Below, piece by piece: positions 32,306 to 47,300 of a stretch of DNA of 64,000 nucleotides (position 1 is its first letter; each line of letters starts with the position of its first letter). The notes below the pieces were generated by a model that was not told the DNA's origin, did no database searches, and saw nothing but the letters and a program-made list of their open reading frames with translations. The position numbers were made by a program, and so were the translations under genes. The stretch is from Malachius bipustulatus. Taxonomy: Eukaryota; Arthropoda; Insecta; Coleoptera; Melyridae. The stretch lies in contig OU342632.1 in assembly GCA_910589415.1 (NCBI GenBank), positions 30,703,637 through 30,767,636 on the forward strand, in the 5' to 3' direction.

Positions 32306-35300
32306 CTTGAAAAAGAAATAATCATCAACTAACTTCTCGCCAACAGCTGCACAACTTACCTCCTAGAGCTTCAGCCAGGATAGGGATCGATCGGCCGTTA
32401 ATCCTGACCATCTGAACGCACCCGACGAAAGCCGAATGGATCTTGATTTGCGGCGAGACCATCCCGAAATTGGGGACTCCACCCAGGTAGAGATTCTGGG
32501 GCAACGAAAGTTGAGTGAAAGCGCCAGGAGAAAGCACTTCAACCGGGATCTGAGTGTCTATCGATAGGATTGCAAGTCGACCTGTTCTCGATATTCGAAC
32601 CTGCAAATGTAAGAATAATTATTATTAGAATTTTTACAGCGGCGAGCGAAGACTGACAAGTGACAACCTACCTGATGCCATTCCCCCATTTCGACTTTGT
32701 GTCTACTCCGAGCCATTCCGATGCCCGTCCCCAAGTTGAAGGCGAACGCCACGTAACCCTTATCCAAGTACAGAGCCATAAAGTCGCCCGTCCCGTCCAC
32801 CCTGTGCCCGTTGTAGAGGATAAGTCCGTCGGGCGCGGTGGGTTTCAAGGTGATCTCCAGGTCTAGCCAGGTGAGGGCCGTCTCAGCGAGACCTCGGTAC
32901 CGCAAGTGGCTGCTCCCGTTGAAGGCGGGCACTTGAAGGTCCACCCTGATCTCGCAGAGGTCGCCGCTGAAGCCGAGGGGACAGACGCAGACCGCTGAAG
33001 AGTCGTCTGTTAGACATTTCCCGCCGTGCTGGCAGGGGACCCTACTGCAGCGGTCCGCCGTGCATTCCTCTGTTAAAAAATGATTGTCTTAAAGTTAAAA
33101 TCCATCTATACGTGCAGAAAATGGATGGAAAAAGACAGTTGATAGTAAGTTACATCAAGTCTTGTGCAAGAATAAGAGAAGGGGTGTTCATTTCAATTCT
33201 TTACCCCTTATCCCACCTGGCTGGATATAAAATTTGAATCTGCCACGCAACATCCTGACAAATATTAAAATAAAAAAAAGCAAATAATTTTTTCCTAAAA
33301 GTCTTGAAATGAGTTACAAATTTTACTGTATAGGTCTTCATTCACCAAATCCTATCCCGGTATCCCCCTCCCCCGGTCGGTTGTTTTCTGTTTGATTCAG
33401 CCAAATTTTGGATAAATTTTTGTAAGTCTGGCAACCCTGCTATAAATATTTATAATATGTAGATGCGCTGTGGATGTGCGCATTGCTCGCAAGTATGAAT
33501 TATTCTAGCAATATCAGTGTAATAATTATATTAATAATATCTTCCAATAAATAAGGTTATATACAGGTGACGACAAGTAATGTAAATAATGGCTTAAAAG
33601 GCAGCTTCTATGTTCGTAAAATGAACAAGTAACAAACCGCCCGTAATCTTGAAACCTGGTTTATAATGCGCAGTCGCACAAAGTCTAAGTACTTATTAGA
33701 GTTTCAATAGCTATATAATAAACAAAATGACAACTGACATATATGAAAAATGTCCCTAACCCTAAATTATTAAAGTCTCCTAAGCTAAGAGGTTAAGGTA
33801 CCGTAATTTGGTCATTTTAACTGTCAAAATGATAAAAAATAATAATCCGATTATGTTATTTTTGCCATTTAAACGTGAAATTTAATCAAGAAAATTGAAT
33901 GAACGTCTTTCTTCTTTCTATACCTTACCTAAAATGAAATATTGTTTGAGTTATTCACGTTTTCTTTTATTTCCACTCCTCACGAAACCTCCTAGCAATT
34001 TTTTGAATGAACGCTATGTAAATGAAGATATCATTCCAGGAAATAAATAATGTTATTAATGTCGTTAAAATTGTAACGACAACGTTAATATACGTTTTAA
34101 TACGAGGTGGTGTGTAAATTTTTCTAGAAGGCATGTCAATATATCTGGCAGAACTACCTTATTTGAATAAATCTACATAATGATACGAGGATTTTATGGT
34201 AATGCTTTTTCATACACTTATATAGAATAAGAAAAGGAGCCTCGGAGAGGGTGCGTGATAAGAAATACCAAGAGTTCTTTCTATAGGTACTGCATGTGAG
34301 GAATACCTACGAACACTGAAAAAACCTATTTGCATCAAATCTTACCCTTGGCCTCTTATCCCCCATCCTCTTTGCTCCTAGACGTAAATATACCTAAAGA
34401 TAAGCTAGTGTGTGTAGTCGAGTTGATGTTGATATCCTTAGGGGAAATTATCACCCGCCTCAGAACTAGAGGCTAATAGATCATTATTTATATTATATTC
34501 CCATGCTACTTTGCTTGTTAGCTAACGAAACATGGCGAGTTCATATTCAGCTATACCTCAAATTTATTTTAATATAAGCACAAAAGTAACAAAAACAGAC
34601 CACTGTGCAGAGCGGAGGTGTATATATATGAAATATATTTTAGAAGAATTAAGGTTTTCGCATAATAATAATAGTTATTCTCGCAAGTTTAAAAAAATTA
34701 AAATCACAACGTAGGGGCTAAAATTAGAATTTAAAACGTAAATTCCTAATGTAAATAGAAATTGCAGTGTACAAAATTGTACCCATACAAATATTTAAAT
34801 TTATGTTGTAAGGAATATATAAAAATATCTTTTGCGCCAGTGAAAGTTGATCCGTTACATGACACCCTGCTGGAGCTTAGAAATGAAGCCCGTGTTAAGT
34901 ACCTTGTGTAAGTAGTGAAGCCCTAATATATGGGTTTCAAATTTCCATATTTCTTATACTTATTAAATATTCAAATCGCGTTATCATTCTGACAAATGAA
35001 AAAAAAAAGAATTAGGAAAAAAAAACGCTACTCACCAATCCCATACCCCTTTCTCGCTTCCCCCCTGGGATCCAACCCGAATCTGTACCCGTGATCGTTG
35101 ACCTCCAAATGCCTGATGCAGCCTTTGAAGCCCACGCCGACGGGCAGCTTGTCCTGCAGCCCTGTCGTGTTACCGGCGCCGCCGATGAAAAGCGGCTCGC
35201 GGAAGGTTATCCGGCTGAAGAGGCCCTTGGAGCGACCTTGCACGTGCCTGCCCCCGTTGAGCTGCAGCCACGCGTCCCAGCGGTGCCGGTACAGCGTGAC

Positions 35301-38300
35301 TCGATTCCACTGGTTCAGGAGAACCGTCTCGTCGGAACGCAAGATGCCGATCCCAGAACCGCAATCGAATCTGGAAAAATGTATTTTTGTGACTTACCTC
35401 TATCTAGGTATTACGAATGGAAAATCTTAGAGAATTTTAAAAACAAACAAATTCCGTAAGAAAATAAATAAATAATAAGTATAAATAAAATATAGGACAC
35501 TCTGATGTTTAGGGACTCTAATTATTGTGATCAGTTTCCGTTTCCGATGCATACTCCGTGGTTGCTGTTGCCACGTAGACAGATGTCGAATTTAATCTAC
35601 TATTGCCCACTTTAACTCTCAATCTACGCATGATCACTGAATCATTCATTTCGATCGAACGCATCATCTTATTACATTATTAAATTACAATTTCGTCTTT
35701 CGCTTGATGTCATTTCCGGGACATTGCGTAAGGACGTCGTGCCATGTTGCAGTTTCTTGTCCGAATTTTCAGGTCGTTAGAAACCGTTTATTAATTGAAA
35801 CTTTAAACTATAAACAGAGAACTATCGGTAATTATCTTAGCGTCCCTAGAGGTATAAGTAAGGGTATTGAATAACCAGGTCAGGTCAAGTCATTATTCAA
35901 GCAATGGGCTGGAAATTTCTGGAGGAAGCCTGCAAGTTGAACCCGGAACGTCTGGCCTCGATTCGGAAAGTTTTTACCCTAAAGTTTTGTAAGTTTCATA
36001 TTTATTTTATCGATTAATAGTTTGTTCAGAGGTTGCTCTTCCTTCTCTTTTGATTTATATTTATTTGTAAATGCAATTTACAGTTTCCGATTTTATTGGT
36101 TCTCTTAATTAACTATAAGTTATATAAAGTTCCTATTAGTTTAATTCCTTCATTACTTACAATAATTATTAGAGCAGCTACCAGTGAATATTAAAAATAT
36201 GACAGTTGATACTTTCAAGTTTTCATAAGTCTTCTTTTCTCCTTTAAAAACATAATCAAATACTCAGAAATGTCATATGTCACAGTTAAAGTTAAATTTA
36301 GTAACTTCTTCAAGCGCATGGTAAAATCGAAACTATATAGAAACGCACCCTATTTTTATTTTTCACCCGTCAAGCTTTCATAAACGTCAAATCTGTCACT
36401 GTCATGAAACCGGCCCATAGTAAAGTCTATTTTTTATTTAGATGGACTTGTCAAACAGCTGTCAAGTTGGTACCCTGTGCAATCTTTAAACAGTAATTTT
36501 CATATTGTCGGATGGTAGCCTGTTTTCTTGACCTTGACAAAACATTTACGTTGTGACTAAAGTAACGGCAACATTCCCGATTCGGGTAAAGGCTATGACG
36601 TCACCTGCAAAACATGTTTCCTTGTTGTAAGTTGCACTGTTATAAAACACAAATAAAAAACTTCAAATCACTATATTTTCTTCGAAAATAGTCCTTTTTA
36701 GTAGTTACTCGTTTTTTGAGGATCAATTTAACTGTTATATTTGGCATGACTATATCCAATGACGTATTGCGAAAACTAGGTCTCTTCATTCGGTACTCTA
36801 GGCACAGCGAAACGCCAGAAACTTGAAAAGTTGAAGTTGTCAAATTGACAAACCAAATTATCAAATTCAAAATTATTAAAATGCTCAGGCATGTAATAAA
36901 TTTATTTCAAAAGAAAGAAAGAATATGAATCATCAAATGCTATAAACAATAGCAATTAAAAGATGTTTCTCCAGATTAAGAAAAAATACAGTTTAATCAG
37001 ATTCCTTGAGAAATTCTTAAAAAATTATTAAATAATGTAAGTACCTCTATTTGTCAATAATAGATCTTATATTTTCTACATTTTTACATAAAACTAAGAA
37101 GGAATCAGTCTAATCCTACGTACATAAGATTTATAAGAGTAAATAGCTAGGTACTTACACTTAGAAGTCTCTAAGATTTTCCAATTTACCTCTAAAAATT
37201 GCGATTCTAGAATTTTGACTTGGTGGAATCCATCTAAATAAAAAATATAGTATAGACTCTTTTCGATAGATCGGGGTTAGAGGTAAGTCAGGTCGGCCGA
37301 CCATCGATCATCAGCTATTTTTTTATTATTATTTAAACAACCCAAAGTAAATAACAAATGCGTAAGTAACGTTAATAATTAAAAATTATTTGTTCTTATC
37401 ATATCACAAGAGATCAGATCCTACCGTTCAATTATTTGCTCGCACTCAATTTGTTACAATATTGTTTATTTAGAAAAAGACAGGTGGAGGACACTTTTGA
37501 TCATTAATCATTAATAAACTACATTTATTGTTCTAAAAACAAATAACAAATAATTTGATTTTCTTCAAATGTTTCGTCAATCCACATCTGCTATACTTGA
37601 TTTCATTCATGAACAAGCACATGGGCGTGGCTTGAGATAAACGAGTTATAACGATGAGTTAACGCTGGGGTAATTTGTTTGTAACTGTAAACGAATGAGC
37701 TATAATTTTTGTTCACCTTATCGGTGACGGTTCAATTGATTTTATTAATAGTGTCAGTGTCTGTATTTTTTTTTAATTTTACCTTTCCCATTTTAACGTC
37801 AAGCTGACGCTAGAAAGAACTAGGTCGGCAACTAGGCGTGTTATTTTTTCCACTGTTTATTTATATAGATTTCTATGTGTGTGTATGGGGTAAAGGGCTA
37901 ATAAAAAATTATCTGAGGCTTAAACGATATTTTGTTTTATATATATAATATGGTAGATCTCATTTTGTATTTCATATTTTCTGATCTCGAAACTATTTAT
38001 TTACTTGCAACCAATCTATTTATTTGTTTTAATGCCGCTGGCGCTAGAGAGAACTAGGTCGGCAACGAGGCGTGTATTTATTTATCCTGCGTCGTTGGCA
38101 CGCTAGAAAGAACTAGGTGTCGACACAAGACGTGAATTTTATATGCATTGTTTTTGTGTTTTATATGTTTGTGTGTTTTGTTTCTTTTCACTTTTGTTAC
38201 ACCACTTTATGTTTTAATAATATTTCCTATCTCTCAATATATGACTGGCTCAAAGTATTTTCGTAGCATTTTGCTACGAACGAACAAGGTAAGGTTACAA

Positions 38301-41300
38301 TGAAATAACATAGAAGGTCTACGAGATGAAATCAGGATCACAGGTAAAATCAGGGGTTTCGAAGGGGTTAGAATCACATCGGCTATTTTGTTTGAAACAT
38401 TTGAATCTAGAGATTTCAGGTCGGGGAAATTTCAATCAGTCAAAAAACGACGTTAAGGTAAATATCTGTAGAAGTGTAGAATTGAAGACAAAATTCAAAT
38501 TTATAACCTCTGACCTTTAAGTTATTTACCCATAAAATAGGACAATTTATATTTAAAGAGAGATATATATCCATTATTAATGTTTGCAATTTAGCTATTA
38601 CTTGTAATGAACAATTGGCGACAGCAGGATATTTTCCCAGTAGCTATTGCAGCAAATTAACGTCGATCAAACAATGTTACAAGTTGACAGGCTATAACGA
38701 TTTATCATTTTTTTTTTAGGTTATGGACGACGTTAATAATCAGTTGACATGATCATTATTAATCAATGTCATTATTAAACGTCAAGCTGAAGTTATTATT
38801 ATTATAGTCATGCCGCCAACGTAATCAATTTTTACTCTTTTTTTAAATTTTATTCGGCAGGTAAATAAAAAAGTTTGTATTAGGTATAGTGAAATAGCTC
38901 GATAATGAAAATATACACAGCTAACCCATCAGCTAGCGGCGTTTTGTTTAGCGCGCATGTAGAAAAAGAAAAACCCACTGAACTGAAATACAATCCCCCG
39001 CTCACGTATACCCACACGTATTGACTTTTTAATCCCGTGTTAAAACTAGCATTAAAGTTTCATTAAAACGTTTCATTATTATACTCCCACGTCGTAATAA
39101 TTCCCGAACTTAGTACAAAAGTACTGGAAAAGTTTCCCGCGATACTCCAGGGCAATACACAAGCATTAAGGGCCGTCTTGTTGCAGAAATTTCAAACGTG
39201 ATTCTCCACAAGAGACTTTCAAAACTCCTTCTCTCGAGAGACGAACCTTTTTTTGTATTATTTATAATTCAGAATCAGGGATTAATGTTAGGTAGATGTA
39301 GATTGGCTCACGATCCTGTCTATCCCGATTCGAAATGTGCTTGAAATTGTAAAAGGGTCTTTTAAGGTCGTGTGAAACTTGGATAAATTCTAAATGGATT
39401 TCAGATTAAACATGTGTCGTCAGAGTCGTCTGTCGTTTGTACTCTGTGTATAGTCTGTCGTCCCAAATTTACATAGATGTGTATACCCCCAAACACTTAA
39501 ACTTCCCGAAACAGATGTTAATTTAGGATAAATAAAATGAAGATAATGAATGAACATTATAACGGAAACGCCGGGATAAAGCTTCGGGACAATCTGGGAA
39601 CAATGTTGGTTCAACGACACAATCATAAGGTAAATATTTACTAGCATTATTTCGCGCCATAGAGACGAAATGGAGGTGGAATTAGGGGATTTACAGAGCT
39701 AATACTTTATTATTCTTTTGTTTAGAATTAAAATTGCGTAAAAATTTTAGACGGTCGATTGTAACATGCGTGATCTTATTGGAAACGGACATTCTCATTA
39801 TTTTAATAATAAAAGAGAGGGCGCAATCGATTCCTGGAGCCCAGGGGGAGACTCATGTCAATATCAGTGGAAGTGGCGAGAGTTGTTCTGTGCGGCAGGT
39901 GCTCTGAAAAGAAGTTAGTCGATGCAAACATAATTCACATGGCATCGCATTGCGGTAAAATTGTAGTCAATTGATTATTGAAACACTCTGTACTGAATAA
40001 TACAGCGACCACTCGTTTAATGATAATTACACCGTGCGTGACTACAATAATAAGAAACCATTTTATTGCAGTTTGATGGAGTTTACGGGCACTTTTCTCT
40101 GCCTACCCCACTCTAGGTACCGGCTTCATATATATAAAGAGTGGAAGAGAGAAAATCCACTGTAAAAGGGAAGTGTCGTTGTGGGATTTGTGGGAGAGAA
40201 CAGCTACTTTCATGTTGGAATTCTTGAGAATAATGCCATTTGTTTCTCGAATTTTGCGTCACTTCATCGATTTTTCCGACGACTGGTCTTATCTCAGTGA
40301 AAATAAACAAGCCCCCGAAGTTTTGAAGTTGTAATAATTCACTACCTGAAGATAAGTTCGTAACTTTAATAAGTCTTTAACTTTTACGGGGAAAGCCGCG
40401 CGGTCGAATATTTATGCCGCCCTATTCATATTACAGCGTCATGTCGGTGTAATTTTATAAAACACTCCCCGGGGAAAAGTTTCCTCGTTAGTAATCAATA
40501 ATCGTCGATTGTTTGTTATTATCCCCTCCGATCGCTGCTCGCACTATTATTACCTTCATTTTTATTCGGTAGTTGGAAACTTATTAATAACATTTTCCAT
40601 TACTGGCGTCGAGGTTGGAGCAAATAAAACACGCGACGCGAGGCGAGACTGTTCTAAATAATTTCAGATCTCCTCCTCTCCAACCAAAGTTCAAGAACTC
40701 GAGGCACATTGAATAGAAATAAATGACTGGAAGATGCCTGGCTCAAAAAACGTTTCAGAGTTCTCTGTTCCATCAGAAGGAATTACAAAGATAAATAGGA
40801 TACCCCGCAACTCCTTCATTTGGAAAACGGCTGCTATTAAAATTGATACCGACGTAACATATATTTGAAATATGGCCGAACGGGAATTTGATCCTACCTA
40901 TGTAGTTCTGCGACGATGCTGCATTTCTCTCAGGAAATCAAGTTGTCAGGAATTTATCGCTCCATTTCCTTAAGTAGGAGCTCCTGTAATGAACTTTTGT
41001 TCATTCCTCACCTCACGATCTCATTGCGAGCGCTCAAGCAACGTTTCCTGCAAGTTTATTGCATGAATTTTCCCGTTATATAGCAACGAGAAATGATCTT
41101 TGGTGTTACAAGACGTCATCCAAGTAGTTATGAAGTTGTATAAATGATGTAAGGAACTTAATTAATACACAATATATTATTAGTTACTGAGCGCTTATTC
41201 TGAACGCACCCAATAATCCACGATTATGTTGAAGTTTGTTGTGTGATATCGAGCCTAATAAACGTTATATTGGCCAATTACCAGTGTGATAATGATTTAT

Positions 41301-44300
41301 GTAACAATGAAAATTATTAATAAAACTGATTGTATTATTTGCCTGATGCAAATGACTTGTCTCTTATAATTCACCTGTTATGTTATGACAAATGTACCCA
41401 TTTATTATTAATTTCAGTTATTACGCGTTTACAATATTACATTTATAATTTATAACTCTCTAATTTAAGCTACTCCGTGGTAGGAGTAGTCGATAATCGT
41501 AATTGCAAACTTCAACGTCATTTGTCATTCCTGAAAAACTGCACCTTCGAACATAAAACATAAGGAAGGGCTATAATTTCAATAGGTGAAGTGTGAACTA
41601 TGTCAGTTAATTGTTAATTTGCATAACGCAAAGAAGTAAAAAGGTAAAAAGAGTATTATGTGAAATCGCTGGTGACCACCGGAATGGACCTCTAATATGG
41701 CGGACGTTGCCAGGCAGAGACAGAACACAACTGCAAGATCACTTCCGACTGTCCGCGTGCGTCACGCAGCAGCCGAGCTTTATGGCATGGCATGGTTAAG
41801 TCAACTGTCAATGTAAAAAAAATTAAAATATGGCCGCCTAACATGGCCGACTTCCGTCGAACTCATCACAAAGGCCAAAAGTAACATTATGCTCTTTCCT
41901 GACTCTGTTACTTTGTAACGGGTATTTTATTTTAAATAATTTGCGCGTGGATCAGTCCCCAAGTAACCCGTTACTAAGATATTTAAAAGCAATTTTTATT
42001 CACAAATTAACTATATACAAATAAACCAAATATTATTAGCGGGTGGTCTCAGGCCGCTAGACGGACCAGTCATAACCATCCGAGATCGCTGTTGGCTCCT
42101 TGCAGTACTCTTCGACACCTCGCTGGTACGCGTCACCTGCTTCACCGTACCGGAAAACGCGATCGACTCTTCCGGGTGTCGGATCACGCCTGTTGGTGTA
42201 GCAGGGAATCGCAGGCTCTATGGGCACTCAATACGAGCCACATTAGACGGAACCTGTAGCAATTTCGCGTCGTACCTCTGAAGAGTTAAAAGAAAAGGAG
42301 ATAACGAGATTCCCAACTCAGAGGGTACACTCTGGGTGGAAATTTACGGGACTAAGATTGGCCGACTCAATACATCTGTACATCTGCCTCTCCGCCTCCG
42401 TACACTCAGTACATGCACTTCGTCTGTCCTGTTTCTCTGGGGGCTCAATACACCCTCCAAAGAGATGAGGCGCTTGCCTGTCACTACCCAGCTTGCGTAG
42501 AAGCTCTACCTGTAGACCCGTGGGGTGGACTCAGTACATCCACCGCGGGGCGTCGGTTCCTATGAGGCTCACTTCACCTCGGAGGAGTTGAATGCTTGAT
42601 GGTCAGTACCAAAACAAGCACTGTCCGTTCTTCGAATGTCCTCTGCTTTTACAGCCGGCGGCAGGGAGATAAGGCCGCTATCGCCGCGGTAATTTTGGCC
42701 ATATTATTGTTTCTTGAAAAATTCTATTCATATTTATTTGTTTGTTTACATCTTTTTATAATGACGTAGCCTCATTCAAGGAAATTACACTTTCGCGACA
42801 GTTCCAGTCACGTGCCAGGAATGACACATTGACGGACGCACACCAGAATGGTTTGACATTTCTAGAATCCACGGCCAGGGATATCACGATAAACATATAC
42901 ACGGTATGCCGATAGACGATGACGCGCAGGCTGCGTTCCGGTCTTGTGACGTCACGTGGATCAGATATTACACATGAGATTGCTCATATCTATTTTATTG
43001 TTGGAAATAAGTAAATAATTTTTTGTACACATTGCTTTTATGGCTATTTCTGATATTCGGTTAAAGGTGAAGGTGGAGATTTATGCTATATTTAATCATA
43101 ATCGTAGGTTAATTATTTAAAAGGGAATATTTTAAAGAAATATAGGATATAAATATGGTGTCCCAGCTTATTCGAAGCGGTCTCTGTAGGCGAAACGATA
43201 AATTTTGAATTTTGAAAATTCAAGCACAGAATCACAATGGCCATAATTTAAAATTATTTTGGAGCATATAGAGTGTCCCATATGACAGTGGCATATCAAA
43301 GTTATGTTTTTTTTTTAATGGAATTGTTAACTCCGCGTCAAAGAGCCTAAAAATATTAACGACGCGATTCGATCCTGAAAGGGGCTAAATTAATGCGGCT
43401 CGATGCCGCGATGGTAATGACAAATCGCCACGGTGACAGGATCGAAATTTAGGGAAGGACCAGGCTATAATTGCCAATGATTGACAGGAACACCAATTAA
43501 TTAATAATTATCGAAATTACTGACCTTGTGTCTTGTCCGACTAAAGGGGCACTTGTTTTAATTTGCGAGATGTTGTAACTATTATTATTGTTCACTCTGC
43601 TTCACTATGTAGGTACCCACGATTGTTCCACTACTTTATACCGCTTCCTTATTTAATTAAAGAACTAGGTATCCCGTTTCCGTAACACCAGCATCGACGA
43701 ATCTGGTACGAACGGCACTCTTGGTCGAGCTCTCTCCTCTCTCGATGTTAAACCTCGACTCTCCTCTCTATGTGTGGTCCTGTCCGGTCAGGTGTCCTTT
43801 TCCTTCGTCCCGATGTGTAAAGGGATAGGAAGGGGTAGGAAACGGTGGTGTCTTAGAGAATACGAATCGATTATTCACCAAGGACGTAACATACCGCCCA
43901 CCAAAATTACCGGAGGAATTTTCCGCTATCAGAAAATTGAACCAAAAGCGAAACTAACGAAAACGAAACTAACGACAATAACAAAAACGAAACGAAACGA
44001 AACGACAAGTCAGGGACGAAATTCCCTGAGTCCGTTACTGGTTAGGTAACGGGCAAAGTTTGACCAGAGGTCGTTTACAAAGACCTCTGGTCGTACGAAC
44101 CGAGGCAACCCTGGCGACACCATCCGCACCAGGGTGCAGAGAAACAATTCTTCCTAGAGCCCATTTCAAAGGAGACAACAATTCATCCTTTATCAACACC
44201 AACGAACCGATATCCGTTGACTCAAACAAATGGGTTTTCGACCATTTACTCCTCTGGTGGACATTATGAAGATATTCAGCCCTCCAACGTGTCCAAAAAT

Positions 44301-47300
44301 CACGTTGCATCCGTTGCACCAATTGCCAACGAGAAAGACGAGAAATCTTCAGATGTGACAAGTTCACATCCGGCACCGACGACAGAGGTTCCAAGGTCAG
44401 AAAATGACCAGGGGTCAACGCGGATAGATCGTTGGGGTCGCTACTAATGGGGCAAAGGGGGCGCGAATTCAAGACGGCCTCGATCTGAACGATGAAGGTG
44501 TTCAGCTCCTCATAAGTCAAAATTTGACCACCAATAACACGGGCCATGTGTGTTTTGACGGACTTAACACCGCTCTCCCACAGTCCACCGAAGTGTGGAG
44601 CTGAGGGTGGATTGAAGTGCCATCGAATACCTTCCCCTTCTGCGGCGATTTTCAAATTTGAGTTGAGCTCCTTGTTAGCTCCGACGAAATTGGTTCCACA
44701 GTCACTGTAGATGTCACTACAGCGACCGCGGCGAGCGACAAACCTCCTAAGAGCTGCCAGGAAAGTCTCTGACGATAAATCAGAAGCGATTTCGAGATGA
44801 ATCGCGCGAGTCGCGAAACATACGAACAAACATAAATAGGCTTTAGAAGTTTTGACACCCCTATACCTCGACAAGACAATAGGAAAGGGTCCCCCATAAT
44901 CGACCCCGACACAACTAAAAGGCTTCAATTGGGAGACACGAGCGACAGGTAAATTCCCCATGGGAGGCTCCAACGAGAGGGGACGAGTGCGAAAGCAACG
45001 ATTGCATTTCGACAAATAACTACGAATGACCCTACGAGCAGACAGGATCCAAAAATTTTGTTGAAGGAGATAATGAGTAGTGTTCACTCCTGGGTGCAAA
45101 TTACCTCGATGTATCTGATCAATCAAAAGTTCAACCAACCTATGCCTTCCTGGCAACAATGCGGGATATTTAGCGTCGAATGCTAAACCCGAATGCAACA
45201 GTCGACCCCCGACTCGCAAAATACCGAAATCATCAATAAAGGGCGACAATGACTGCAAGTACTTGGCACATGGTTTACCAGAGCGAATTTTCTCCAATTC
45301 CGAAGAGAAGACCGAAGATTGAACAATTCTAACAATGTGCATGAGAGCAGCATGCAACTCAGAGACACTCAATGCACCAGTGGTCCTATTGACAGCACGA
45401 CAATTGTTAGTGAAACGAAAACAACGAGCGATAATACCCTGAATTTTCCTCAAAGAAGAAAATCTTTTCAACAAAACATCGACATCCGAAATCTCTATCG
45501 TAGCGAACAAAACAATATTCCTTTTCTCCAGTTCAACATCAGAAGTGGGAGCAATGGGAAAGAGTGCTGGCCAAGATTCCAGCGGCAATCTGAGGAATTC
45601 AGGCCCCGCCCACCATGCGGAAGCCCCGACTAACTCCTCTGGTAACAAGCCCCGAGACGCGACGTCCGAGAGAATGCTACTCTTAGTACAAGGTGAATCT
45701 ATAGACTTAACCGCGAACGAAAATGAATCAGTAGCCGAGTGCCACTGAAGACCGAGAATTTTCCCGGAAAAGTCCGATTCCGAATCAAAGTTGGATGACT
45801 GCTGTTGACGATGTTCAACAGGCAGATCCTGAAGCAATTGTGGATTATTAGCAGACCATTTCCGCAACTCAAATTGTCCCAATTGCAATAGCGAAATGAG
45901 CTGATTTCTCAACTCCAAGGTTTCCTCGATTTGATTTGCCCCAATGGCAAGATCATCGACATAAAGCCCGAGACGAATGGCTTTCGAAGTGAGAGGAAAC
46001 TTCTTTGAATTTTCTTGACCTAGTTGTAACAAGCACCTAATGGCCAAATATGGCGAGGACGAAACACCATAAGTTACAGTGTTCAATTTGTAACTTCGAA
46101 TAGCCTTTTCTGAAAAACGCCAACGAATTAATTGATACTGTCGATGTGAATCTCCAACTAAAATTTGCCGATACATCTGCCTAATGTCACAAGTGAACAC
46201 GAATTTGTTCTCTCGAAAACGAAGCAAAACACTAGTGATGTCATTTTGCAACTTCGGACCAATCAACAAGGTATCATTTAACGAAAGATTGTTCGATGCT
46301 TTGGCCGAGGCGTCGAACACGACACGAATTTTCGACGATACTGGGGCGAGCGAAGACACATCAGAAGACATCGAAACACCAGGGTCTTTAAAAACGCAAT
46401 GATGCGGAATGTAATAAGAGTTTGCAGATTCCGACTCCAATGGCACCAACGACATGTGCCCAGCCTCCAAATAATCTTTCATAAACTCTACATACATGTC
46501 TCTAATGTGAGGCAACCTCGACAATCGTCTCTCCAAAGCGAGCAAACGACGATCTGCGACATTCAACGAATCATTAAAGATAGGCAACTCTTTGCTATCC
46601 TTAAATGGCAACAATACCCCAAAACGACCTGATTCTTCTCGATAATGAGACTCAACGAACAACGACTCAGCCTCTTGTTCCTCATTAGAGCAAACCTCAA
46701 CTGAAGGCACCTCCTCAACTCTCCAAAATGCCTTAAGAGTCTCTTCAAGGGTCGAATCTACCGACGCAAAACAAGCTTGAACCTCGCCCGCAACCTTCGA
46801 CGAAATGGTTCCCAAAAGAACCCAACCAAACGTCGTGTTCATTGCGGCTGGACAGTTATCACTGCCCGACAAATAACCACCATGAACAATATTGGGAAAG
46901 ATGTCAGCTCCTAGCAAAACATCGACAGAACCAGGCGTGTACCAATTAGGATCCGCTAACTTCAAATTATCAAGCGCCTTCGATGGCGAAATGTCAACAC
47001 TGGGAAGTTTTCCACAAATATTGGGCAAGACCAAAGTACTTACTTTAAAAGTAGGTGATGGTACCCCAACGGGACGAATAATGCAATCAGATGATCCCTG
47101 GGCCGATCCCAAGGTCACGTGACCCAAACAAGAAATAGGTGTTGATGATCGATTCAAGTGCAAGCCCAAACGCTTGCGGCACCGATCAGTAATAAAAGAC
47201 GACTGACTGCCAGAGTCAATTAAAGAGCGAACCACTTGATAGTTGCCCCACTTGTCTTGAACTTCAATACATGCGGTTGCTAAAAGAACCGTAGTATTGC

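Larger units (their letters stand above)
35371..41311. other. EGFLAM-like 20.8-kb intron, proximal part
   Basis: No gene. AT-rich DNA holding the three CTAGAAAGAACTAG motifs (37809-38134) and the partial copy of the 2-kb repeat (38222-38350). The stretch 38880-40640 is moderately GC-rich and repeat-poor by eye but shows no open frame. Confidence 0.5.
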
